NCBI GenBank assembly: GCA_029946075.1
Contig: JAQSDT010000785.1
Coordinates: 1 to 10,409 of the forward strand
Source of the DNA: a bacterium
Lineage (GTDB): Bacteria; Pseudomonadota; Alphaproteobacteria; Rhizobiales; Xanthobacteraceae
Reading direction: 5' to 3'
Length of the DNA stretch: 10,409 nt
The notes under the pieces are model-generated. The model saw only the letters and a list, made by a program, of their open reading frames with translations, was not told the origin of the DNA and searched no databases. This document shows, piece by piece, positions 1 through 6,045 of this stretch; positions within the stretch are counted from its first letter, which is position 1; each line of letters begins with the position of its first letter. A program made the translations under genes and the position numbers.

Positions 1-50
1 TCCCCGTGCTGAAGTGTGGATTGCTTCGCTGCGCTCGCAATGACGGGGCT
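1..50. repeat. Imperfect palindromic intergenic repeat
   Basis: The outer arms CCCCGT (2-7) and ACGGGG (43-48) are exact inverse complements. Nested inside them, ATTGC (20-24) pairs with GCAAT (37-41), around a loop rich in GC and TTCGC/GCGCTC words. The core resembles a dispersed intergenic palindrome that I associate from memory with Bradyrhizobium and Rhodopseudomonas genomes. It lies 5 nt beyond the stop codon of the leftmost minus-strand gene, so its RNA could fold at the 3' end of that transcript. There is no U-run, so it is not a classical terminator. It may continue left of the window. The inverted repeat is visible; the family assignment is recollection. Confidence 0.55.
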
Positions 51-55
51 GGCAC

Positions 56-862
56 CTAGGCCGGCACGACCTCGTCGCTGACAACGAAAAACTTCACCAG
101 ATCCATCCGGCCGAAGCTCGTGGTCAGCGCGACGTCGGCAGCATCGCGGCCGGTACCCATCAGGATGCGGCCGGCGCGCGGGCAATTGTGGCGAGCATCG
201 AAGGTGTACCACTGGCCGGACAGATAGACCTGAAACCAGCCGGAGAAATCCATCGGGGCGAGATCGCGGGGAACGCCGATGTCGCCGAGATAGCCGGTGC
301 AATAGCGCGCCGGGATGTTCATGCAGCGACAGAAGGTCAGCGCCAGATGCGCGAAATCGCGGCAGACGCCGGCGCGCCGCTCGTAGACGTCATGCGCCGA
401 CTTCATGTGATGGGCGTGCTGGTAGCCGAAGGTGACGTGGTCGTGGACGAAATCGACGATCGCCTGCACCCGCGCCCAGCCGGGCGGCGTGCTTGCGAAC
501 AGCGACCAGGCGACATCGGTCAGCTTGTCGGTCTCGCAATAGCGGCTCGGCATCAGATATTGCAGCACGTCGTCCGGCAACTGGTCGATCGGCAATTGCT
601 GTGCGGTCGGCATCACGACGTCAGGACGGCCGGAATCGCGCACCAGCGCGTCACCGCGCAAGGTAACGCCGCCGGCCGGCGCCACCAGCCGGCCGCAAAC
701 ATTGCCGAAACCGTCACGATAGAAGCCGATCGGCACGTCCGGTTCGGCGACGATCCGCTCGGTGCCGACGATATCGGCAAAGCGCGACGGGTGGATCGAG
801 AGCATGATCGGTGTCGGCTGCACGGCGGCGTAGGTGATTTCGAACCCGACCTTGATCTCCAT
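56..862 (-). CDS. Transglutaminase-like cysteine protease family protein, triad His replaced
   Basis: This 268-residue protein belongs to the bacterial transglutaminase-like superfamily, which forms or hydrolyses amide bonds with a papain-like Cys-His-Asp triad. An N-terminal beta-rich region (about 1-95) precedes the transglutaminase core (about 125-225). The nucleophile is Cys167 in GVCRDF, and Asp222 in WYTFDARHN is the third triad residue. The position expected to hold His is Ser207 in MDFSGWFQVYL. Transferase, protease or non-catalytic roles are all open. The ATG at 862 is preferred over an upstream in-frame start at 1252, because the extra 130 residues would only overlap the preceding gene in another frame, and because AGAAGG lies 7 nt before this ATG. 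It starts 2 nt after the upstream paralogue's stop, so the pair is probably translationally coupled. No signal peptide is evident. Substrate unknown. Confidence 0.88.
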   Translation of the reverse strand: MEIKVGFEITYAAVQPTPIMLSIHPSRFADIVGTERIVAEPDVPIGFYRDGFGNVCGRLVAPAGGVTLRGDALVRDSGRPDVVMPTAQQLPIDQLPDDVLQYLMPSRYCETDKLTDVAWSLFASTPPGWARVQAIVDFVHDHVTFGYQHAHHMKSAHDVYERRAGVCRDFAHLALTFCRCMNIPARYCTGYLGDIGVPRDLAPMDFSGWFQVYLSGQWYTFDARHNCPRAGRILMGTGRDAADVALTTSFGRMDLVKFFVVSDEVVPA

Positions 863-864
863 GG

Positions 865-1800
865 TCAGACCTTCTCTGGCTGCGGCGCTTCCCGGGATTC
901 CTGCCCTTGCTCTTCTCGCTCCTCGCCGACCGAGACGACGTTGATATGAACGTCCATGCCGGCAAAGGCGTCGGGCGAGCCCAGATAGCTGCCGTGCAGC
1001 GGAATTGCCTGGCGCGGGTCGCGCGCCACCGCCACGCGTACGAGATCGCGGGTGCCGACGATGCCGTTGGTCGGATCGAATTCGATCCACCCCGCGCTCG
1101 GCAAATAGACCTGCACCCACGCATGGGTTGAGCCGCCGCCGACATAACCATGCGTGCGATCGCCGGGGATGAAGAGATAGCCGGACACGAAACGCGCGGC
1201 GATGCCGAGCCGCCGCAGCGCCTCGATCATGAACAGCGCATAGTCGCGGCATGTACCGGAGCCGGTTTGCAACGTGTCGAGCGGATGCTGGGTGCCCTGC
1301 TCGTGCCGCTTGCGATAGGTGAACGCCTTGCGGATGCCGTGCGTCATCCCGCTCAGGATATTGAACGTCGGCGTCGGTCCTTCCACATCGAGGAATTTTC
1401 GCGCCCAGATCGAGAGCTCGCCATTGGGATCGCCATATTGCGGCGTGATGAACTGCTGCAGATCGGGAAATTCTTCGTCGTCGTAGAGGAACGGATAGAA
1501 ATAGGCGGGATCATCCGGCGTCAGCGCGAACTCCAGCAGCGCCGGATCGTGCTGCACGGTGGCGGTCGCGGTGAACGTCAGCGTATCGGCACGCTCGTCG
1601 AAGGTCGCGATCGCTACGCTGTTGCCGAAAACATCGTGGATCCAGCGCAGCTGCATCGGTTGCGGCTCGATCACCAGACTGCTGTCGCAGATTCGCAGGT
1701 CGTGACCCGGCAACGGCCGCAGCATGATGCGGTGTTCGCCAAACGCGACCGGGCGCTTGTAGCGATAAACAGTCTTGTGATGGATGGTCAGGAGCGGCAT
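865..1800 (-). CDS. Transglutaminase-like protein with intact Cys-His-Asp triad
   Basis: This 311-residue protein has the two-domain layout of bacterial transglutaminase-like proteins. The N-terminal domain (about 1-85) starts with the typical IHHKTVYRYKRPVAFGEHR block, and the transglutaminase core spans about 150-250. The triad is readable: Cys184 in GTCRDY, His226 in STHAWVQVYL and Asp242 in WIEFDPTNG. It should cleave or transfer amide bonds of a peptide or polyglutamyl substrate in the cytoplasm, as no signal peptide is seen; the substrate is unknown. The ATG at 1800 is chosen over an in-frame ATG at 1830 because the domain begins directly at MPLLTIHH and the ten extra residues look unrelated. 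Neither start has a strong ribosome site. The charged C-terminal tail (about 292-311) is probably disordered. It is the first gene of a two-gene operon and divergent from the amidohydrolase gene. Confidence 0.9.
   Translation of the reverse strand: MPLLTIHHKTVYRYKRPVAFGEHRIMLRPLPGHDLRICDSSLVIEPQPMQLRWIHDVFGNSVAIATFDERADTLTFTATATVQHDPALLEFALTPDDPAYFYPFLYDDEEFPDLQQFITPQYGDPNGELSIWARKFLDVEGPTPTFNILSGMTHGIRKAFTYRKRHEQGTQHPLDTLQTGSGTCRDYALFMIEALRRLGIAARFVSGYLFIPGDRTHGYVGGGSTHAWVQVYLPSAGWIEFDPTNGIVGTRDLVRVAVARDPRQAIPLHGSYLGSPDAFAGMDVHINVVSVGEEREEQGQESREAPQPEKV
870..875 (-). promoter_or_regulatory. Ribosome binding site of the second transglutaminase gene
   Basis: On the minus strand, AGAAGG lies 7 nt before the ATG at 862, inside the last codons of the upstream gene. 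This site decides the start of the downstream gene and suggests coupled translation of the two paralogues. Confidence 0.6.
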
Positions 1801-1803
1801 CGT

Positions 1804-1833
1804 TAGACAATCATCGATTCTGATATGCATAAT
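1804..1833 (+). promoter_or_regulatory. Candidate sigma70-type promoter for the amidohydrolase gene
   Basis: TAGACA (1804-1809) matches the -35 consensus TTGACA at 5 of 6 bases. CATAAT (1828-1833) matches the -10 consensus TATAAT at 5 of 6 bases. The spacer is 18 nt. Transcription would begin near 1840, giving a leader of about 60 nt before the TTG at 1903. The promoter covers the in-frame ATG at 1825, which would therefore not be in the transcript. No comparably good promoter was found for the divergent transglutaminase operon, though it must lie in or near the same 102-nt interval. This was found by eye only. Confidence 0.5.
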
Positions 1834-1890
1834 CTAGTCCGAACTCTGCTTAATTCCAGATCGATATGCCGCTTCGATAGGCAGCAATGT

Positions 1891-1895
1891 AGGGA
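1891..1895 (+). promoter_or_regulatory. Ribosome binding site supporting a TTG start
   Basis: AGGGA lies 7 nt before the in-frame TTG at 1903. It is the only purine-rich ribosome-binding match at suitable distance from a possible start of the amidohydrolase gene. The ATG at 1825 has no such site. Confidence 0.5.
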
Positions 1896-1902
1896 AAATG
1901 CG

Positions 1903-2706
1903 TTGAACCACACCGGCGACACATCACTACTCCTCAAGCCCCAGGATGTTCCGCCGGTGCGCGAATTTCGGCAGAACGGACGTTCGCCGTTTCTGCTGAC
2001 ATGCGACCACTATGGGAGGTTGATTCCGCATGCGCTCGGCGATCTCGGCGTGCCCGAGAGCGAACGGGTGCGTCACATCGGCTGGGACATCGGCATCGCC
2101 GGCGTCGCCGAAGCGCTGTCGGCGCATCTCGACGCGCATCTGATCGCGCAACGCTATTCGCGGCTGGTGATCGACTGCAACCGCCCGCCCCATGTCGCAA
2201 GCTCGATCCCGCGCATTAGCGAGGCGACGACGATTCCCGGCAATGAAGGCATTTCGCGCGAGGACGCAGCGGTGCGGCGCGCGGAAATCTTCGATCCCTA
2301 TCACCGGCGGATCGACGAGATCATCGACCAGCGCCACAGCGCCGGCCAGCCGACGGTGCTGGTGTCGCTGCACAGTTTCACGCCCGTCTATGCCGGCATC
2401 GCGCGGCCCTGGCACATCGGAACGCTCTATCAGCGCGACACGCATCTGCCGCCGCTGTTGTTGCAATGCCTGCGTGCCGAGGGCGACCTCGTGGTCGGCG
2501 ACAACGAGCCCTATGCGGTCAGCGACGAGACCGACTACACGATTCCGGTTCACGGCGAGGCGCGCGGGCTGATCAATACGGGAATCGAGATTCGGCAGGA
2601 CCTGATTTCAGATGCGGCCGGCGAGAAGGCGTGGGCGGACCGGCTGGCGCGGATCTTTGGCGAGATCGAACCGATGCTGCGCGCGGAGCAACTGCTCAAC
2701 GTCTAA
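1903..2706 (+). CDS. N-formylglutamate amidohydrolase family protein
   Basis: This 267-residue protein fits the N-formylglutamate amidohydrolase family (PF05013), whose reference activity hydrolyses N-formylglutamate to glutamate and formate, the last step of one histidine-degradation route. Family blocks are visible in order: LLTCDHYGRLIP (31-42), RHIGWDIG (58-65), the long YSRLVIDCNRP block (85-95), SLHSFTPV (155-162), and NTGIEIRQD (225-233). Conserved His, Asp and Glu in these blocks are plausible metal ligands, by inference. No other hut gene is present, so a role in histidine use is not supported by context and the real substrate may be another N-acyl amino acid or peptide. I prefer the TTG at 1903 over the ATG at 1825 (which would give 293 residues), because a ribosome site precedes the TTG and a promoter overlaps the ATG. 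The stop overlaps that of the convergent DUF3592 gene. Confidence 0.85.
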   Translation: MNHTGDTSLLLKPQDVPPVREFRQNGRSPFLLTCDHYGRLIPHALGDLGVPESERVRHIGWDIGIAGVAEALSAHLDAHLIAQRYSRLVIDCNRPPHVASSIPRISEATTIPGNEGISREDAAVRRAEIFDPYHRRIDEIIDQRHSAGQPTVLVSLHSFTPVYAGIARPWHIGTLYQRDTHLPPLLLQCLRAEGDLVVGDNEPYAVSDETDYTIPVHGEARGLINTGIEIRQDLISDAAGEKAWADRLARIFGEIEPMLRAEQLLNV

Positions 2707-3674
2707 CCATGAACAGCGGCGTAATACGCCACGCCCCAGATCGCAAACGCGGAAATCCAGATCACCCAGACGAACCCCACGCTCGGGTCCAGCGTCGCCT
2801 GCGACGGGTTGGCGGGGTTGACCCAGACTTTCACGGCGGCGCCGTTCTGGTAGCCTGCGACGGATTTGCGCACCAGCCAGCTCGAGGTGGAGGCGAAGCT
2901 GCTCGCCAGCGTGGCGTGCACGCCGGTGTAGGAAAGATAGTTGTACCTGTAGGTGTAGGACACCTTACGCTGGTACATGGTTTTCGAACTCGATCCATCC
3001 TTCGGCGCCGTTCGGTATTGCTCGATGTCGGACAGTTTGATGGTGCCTGACACCACCGGCCATTTCCTCGCCAGCGCCGCCTGCCGGTGAAACGCGAGCG
3101 CGAACAGCGCTATCGCGGTACCGAATGCACCGAAGGCCACCGCCGCGGCGCCATTGCCCGATTTCGGGATTCGCGTCGTCACGAATTCGGTGAGCTGATG
3201 CAGCCCGATGGCGGAGCCGAACACGATGGCGAGCACGATCACGGTGGCGATGCCGAGACAGCCCCACATGCCCTTGGGCAGGTCGCGCTCCAGCACCGCC
3301 TGGTCCGGATGCAGCGGATTGTAGTAGACGGTGACGACGGCGCCGGACGGATATTTCGCAATGGTTTCGGCGACCTCGAAATTACCGCGGTCCTCACCGA
3401 TGCTGACGCGGTTGCATCGCAGCTTCCTGCCGGCGACGGAATATTCGTAAACGATATTGGCGAAGTTGCGCTGCTCCATGCGGAAGCCCTCCGCGCGCTC
3501 GCTGTCGATCACCTTGACGTCGCGCACCTCGGAATTCGAGACCACGACCTTGCCGCCGGTCGACGGCCATTCGCGCGCGGCGCGGACCTCGAGACTCTTC
3601 CAGACGGCAGCAAACAGCAGCAAGCCAAGCGGGGCCAGCAGCATCGCATAGACGAACCACGGCAGATCGGGCAT
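2703..3674 (-). CDS. Membrane protein with two DUF3592 units
   Basis: This 323-residue protein of unknown function has an internal duplication. Unit one has a hydrophobic helix (about 6-25) followed by an extramembrane beta-rich domain (36-130: REWPSTGGKVV, IVYEYSVAGR, VVTVYYNPLHPDQAVLE). Helices at about 138-158 and 175-195 lead into unit two (205-297: RKWPVVSGTIK, VSYTYRYNYLS, VKVWVNPANPSQATLD), and a last helix lies at 299-319. Both units share the order W-P-x-x-x-G, Y-x-Y, then V-x-V-x-x-N-P plus P-x-Q-A-x-L. This pattern is that of DUF3592, a membrane-associated domain without known activity. The ATG at 3674 is chosen because GGGGAA sits 6 nt upstream; an ATG at 3710 would add 12 non-hydrophobic residues. 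It follows the exporter gene by 66 nt on the same strand, so cotranscription is possible. The stop codon overlaps the convergent amidohydrolase stop. Confidence 0.85.
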   Translation of the reverse strand: MPDLPWFVYAMLLAPLGLLLFAAVWKSLEVRAAREWPSTGGKVVVSNSEVRDVKVIDSERAEGFRMEQRNFANIVYEYSVAGRKLRCNRVSIGEDRGNFEVAETIAKYPSGAVVTVYYNPLHPDQAVLERDLPKGMWGCLGIATVIVLAIVFGSAIGLHQLTEFVTTRIPKSGNGAAAVAFGAFGTAIALFALAFHRQAALARKWPVVSGTIKLSDIEQYRTAPKDGSSSKTMYQRKVSYTYRYNYLSYTGVHATLASSFASTSSWLVRKSVAGYQNGAAVKVWVNPANPSQATLDPSVGFVWVIWISAFAIWGVAYYAAVHG

Positions 3675-3740
3675 GGATGTTTCCCCAGAGGCGCTCGCGA
3701 TTAGACGCACCGGCCCGGCTTGGGGTTCAAATTCGCCCGT

Positions 3741-4358
3741 TCAGCGCGAGCGCATCAGCGCCAGCCAGACGCCGCCGCCGATCATGAAGCCGCCGGAAAT
3801 GCGCGACACCAGCCGCGTGCGTTCCCGGGAGAAGAACAACCGGGCGCGGCCGGCCAGCAACGCGTAGACCGCGTCGGTCGAGGCCGCGATCACCATGAAG
3901 GTGACGCCGAGCAGCGCCACCTGCGGGAAGTGCGGCTTGTCCATGTCCATGAACTGGGGAATGAACGCACCGAAGAACACCAGCACCTTCGGGTTCGACA
4001 GCAGCACCAGAAAACCCTGCAGGAAAAACCCGCCGCGCGGCGGCGGTGGCGGCGCATCGGTATCGACGCCCTCGACCGGAGCCCGAACCAGCTTGATCCC
4101 GAGCCAGATCAGATAGGCGGCGCCGGCAAAGCGCACCCAGTCGAACCAATAGCCCATGGTGGCCATCAGCGACGTCAACCCGACCGCGACGACGCAGATT
4201 ACGATCGCAAGCCCCGCCTGCGCGCCGGCGCAATTGATCAGCGCGGCGCGGGTGCCGTGCCGCAGCCCGTTCGCAATCAGCAGCGTGACGACGGGACCGG
4301 GCAACAGGGCCAGCGCGATGCAGGCCGCGACGAAGGCGAGATAGAGTTGAAGAGACAT
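3741..4358 (-). CDS. LysE/RhtB family amino-acid exporter
   Basis: This 205-residue inner-membrane protein has the size and layout of the LysE/RhtB translocator family, which exports amino acids or related small metabolites using the proton motive force. The first helix carries the family signature LLPGPVVTLLIANGLRHG (18-35). Further hydrophobic segments lie at about 47-66, 76-92, 112-133, 147-170 and 187-202, and SNPKVLVFFGAFIPQF (121-136) is the second conserved block. The loop between helices three and four (about 95-110) is acidic and then contains five prolines in a row. The substrate cannot be read from sequence. The ATG at 4358 aligns with the normal family N-terminus; an ATG at 4400 would add 14 unrelated residues, and neither start has a strong ribosome site. 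The gene is divergent from the SRPBCC gene (151 nt apart) and upstream of the DUF3592 gene. Confidence 0.88.
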   Translation of the reverse strand: MSLQLYLAFVAACIALALLPGPVVTLLIANGLRHGTRAALINCAGAQAGLAIVICVVAVGLTSLMATMGYWFDWVRFAGAAYLIWLGIKLVRAPVEGVDTDAPPPPPRGGFFLQGFLVLLSNPKVLVFFGAFIPQFMDMDKPHFPQVALLGVTFMVIAASTDAVYALLAGRARLFFSRERTRLVSRISGGFMIGGGVWLALMRSR

Positions 4359-4509
4359 GGACGAATCCGCGGGCTGGAGGGCTACCCGATCATTAAGCAT
4401 GCGCGTGCCCCCGATGGAAGTCGCGGCTTCGCACTGCGGGCATTTGCGCGACCTTCACCCGGACGGCGTCCCGCGCTAACGTCAATCGGCACGAACGGAT
4501 CGACCGAGC

Positions 4510-5025
4510 ATGGACATCAGCAAATTCAAGCCCGTCATCATTTACACGATCTACATCGCGGCAAAAGCCGAGAGTGTGTGGCAGGCACTCACCTCGGCCG
4601 AATTCAGCCGGCAATATTTTTCCGGCTTTGCGATCGCAGTCGATCTGAAGGTCGGCGGCGCCTTCATCGCCAGCGCGCCGGATGGTTCGGTCCATATCCA
4701 GGGTGACGTGGTCGAGTGCGATCCGCCGCGCAAGCTGATCGTCACCTGGAACGTGAACTGGCCGGCACTGGTTGAAAAGCTCGGACCGACGCTCGTGACC
4801 TGGGAGATCGAGCCTGCCGGCGAGGCCGTGAAGCTGACGGTGCAGCAATCACACGACCGCGACGTCAGCGACGACATTCTCTCCGGTGGACGCGCGGGCT
4901 GGCCGGCAATCCTCTCCGGCCTGAAGAGCCTGCTGGAAACCGGCCGTGCGCCGGCGATCAAAATGCAGCCGCCGGAGCGGATGCTCGCCGCGCTGAAGGC
5001 GATGGGGGTCGCGACGCCGCAATAA
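4510..5025 (+). CDS. SRPBCC domain protein, AHSA1-type
   Basis: This 171-residue cytoplasmic protein has the Bet v 1-like SRPBCC fold of the AHSA1 group. Its N-terminal strand and first helix read IIYTIYIAAKAESVWQALTSAEFSRQYFSG (10-39). They are followed by the characteristic DLKVGGAFIASAPDGS hairpin (45-60), GDVVECDPPRKLIVTW (65-80), WEIEPAGEAVKLTVQQ (98-113) and a C-terminal helix GWPAILSGLKSLLET (130-144). These domains bind hydrophobic ligands or client proteins in a deep cavity; no specific ligand can be deduced. In many bacteria such genes sit beside an ArsR-type regulator, but none is present here. The C-terminal tail (about 148-171) extends beyond the usual end of the fold. The ribosome site is weak. 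It ends 80 nt before the antitoxin-Fic pair, with markedly higher GC than that pair. Confidence 0.85.
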   Translation: MDISKFKPVIIYTIYIAAKAESVWQALTSAEFSRQYFSGFAIAVDLKVGGAFIASAPDGSVHIQGDVVECDPPRKLIVTWNVNWPALVEKLGPTLVTWEIEPAGEAVKLTVQQSHDRDVSDDILSGGRAGWPAILSGLKSLLETGRAPAIKMQPPERMLAALKAMGVATPQ

Positions 5026-5105
5026 CCGTCGAAATCGTGACGGCGGTCTCGAATTTGGCAATGCCGCACGTGCGACGAAGACCGATTCATGGTACGCTAA
5101 CTGCG

Positions 5106-5306
5106 ATGGCTAAGCGGAAAGACATGGTAGCAGGCGCAAAAACGGGCCAATTCGTGCTCGGCAGCGACCGCTTCGCAAAAATCAGCGAAGTCGAGGGCAT
5201 TCGTCTCACGCCTGCCATGAAAAAACGCGCCGGCGAGGCTCAGGCCAAGGGGTTGTCGGCCGAGGAGTACCGCCGCACAATCATCCGAAGCCACAAAAAG
5301 GGCTGA
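5106..5306 (+). CDS. Small putative antitoxin preceding Fic protein
   Basis: This 66-residue basic protein is encoded 8 nt upstream of the Fic gene. I know of similar short proteins next to Fic or other toxin genes in alphaproteobacteria from general memory, but I cannot name the family. Visible blocks are FVLGSDRFAKISEVEGIRLT (16-35) and a predicted helix with KGLSAEEYRRTIIRSHKKG (48-66). The known inhibitory motif of Fic antitoxins, (S/T)xxxE(G/N), has no exact match; the nearest is Ser27-x-x-Glu30-Gly31, one residue too short. The antitoxin role therefore rests mainly on position. The start at 5106 (MAKRKD) is chosen because the reading frame before it, open to 5037, looks like non-coding extension; the ribosome site is weak either way. 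Local GC is low compared with neighbours, as for the Fic gene. Confidence 0.65.
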   Translation: MAKRKDMVAGAKTGQFVLGSDRFAKISEVEGIRLTPAMKKRAGEAQAKGLSAEEYRRTIIRSHKKG

Positions 5307-5314
5307 CCGACCGC

Positions 5315-5887
5315 ATGTATGATGCGATCGAGGATCCCTACACGTACAAGAACTCGACTGTGCTGATAAACAAGCTCGACCTGCAGAGCCAGGCCGAGCT
5401 TGATGCGTTCGAGGCGGAAATTTCAAGCGCACGCGCGGCAGAGCCGCTGCCCGACGGATCGCTGAATTTCGTTCACTACAGGGCTATCCACCATCACCTG
5501 TTTCAAGACGTCTACCAGTGGGCCGGCGAGCTTCGCACGGTCAGAATCTCGAAGGGTGGCAATCCATTCTGCTTTCCCGAGAACATCGAAGGGCAGGCGA
5601 ACCAGCTATTCAGCGATCTCCGATCGGCGGACCACCTTCGGCGTCTCGGCGCGCAAGTCTTTGCAAAAAAGGCGGCGCACTTCCTGGCTGAACTGAATGC
5701 CATTCATGCTTTCCGCGAAGGAAACGGGCGGTCACAGCTTACCTTCTTTGCCTTGCTCGCGGATTACGCGGGCCACCCACTCAAAATCGAGAAACTCAGC
5801 CCGGAAGAAATGTTGGCCGCAATGATCGCCAGCTTCGACGGTGACGAGCGCCGGCTTTCTGATGTGATCTACCACCTGATTGAATGA
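5315..5887 (+). CDS. Fic-domain protein, probable AMP-transferase toxin
   Basis: This 190-residue protein is essentially a single Fic domain. Fic enzymes transfer a nucleotide, usually AMP from ATP, to hydroxyl groups of target proteins. The active-site motif HAFREGNGRSQL spans 131-142, with catalytic His131, acidic Glu135 for metal binding, and Asn137 and Arg139 for phosphate binding. The last position, usually Arg in HxFx(D/E)GNGRxxR, is Leu142. The target-clamping flap is visible as TVRISKGGNPFCFPENIE (75-92), and the helix ALNAIH-like region leads into the motif. No inhibitory (S/T)xxxE(G/N) motif lies within the protein, consistent with a separate antitoxin. The ATG at 5315 lies 8 nt after the upstream stop, with AAGGG about 12 nt before it. 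The low GC (about 54%) suggests acquisition. In characterised homologues gyrase and topoisomerase IV are targets; here the target is unknown. Confidence 0.88.
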   Translation: MYDAIEDPYTYKNSTVLINKLDLQSQAELDAFEAEISSARAAEPLPDGSLNFVHYRAIHHHLFQDVYQWAGELRTVRISKGGNPFCFPENIEGQANQLFSDLRSADHLRRLGAQVFAKKAAHFLAELNAIHAFREGNGRSQLTFFALLADYAGHPLKIEKLSPEEMLAAMIASFDGDERRLSDVIYHLIE

Positions 5888-6045
5888 TCCGCTGCCGGAT
5901 CGGTGGACTCAGGCCCGTCCTGAGGGTAATTCAGCACAAGTTATTTCGAAATGACTGCGGCGGCGCGTCGCCGAACGGAGAACGCAGTTTCCATTTGATG
6001 CTGTCGCAGCGAACCCTGCTGATCTGAGCGCGGAACGACCGACCG

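Noticed and set aside
863..1252. N-terminal extension of the leftmost transglutaminase by 130 codons
   Set aside because: It overlaps the upstream paralogue in another frame, its translation is Arg-rich without similarity, and a good ribosome site precedes the ATG at 862.
4359..4509. 151-nt divergent gap between the exporter and SRPBCC genes
   Set aside because: Promoters for both are expected here but no convincing hexamer pair, operator or small gene was found.
3720..4706. 328-codon plus-strand frame opposite the LysE gene
   Set aside because: It is an antisense shadow with compositionally biased translation; the minus-strand exporter has the family signature and helices.
5055..5098. TTGGCA and TACGCT as promoter elements for the antitoxin-Fic pair
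   Set aside because: The spacing is 32 nt and the second hexamer matches poorly, so no promoter is called here.
5943..5952. Perfect 10-bp palindrome ATTTCGAAAT upstream of the kinase gene
   Set aside because: It is too short and single-copy in the window; an operator role cannot be supported without conservation or a known regulator.
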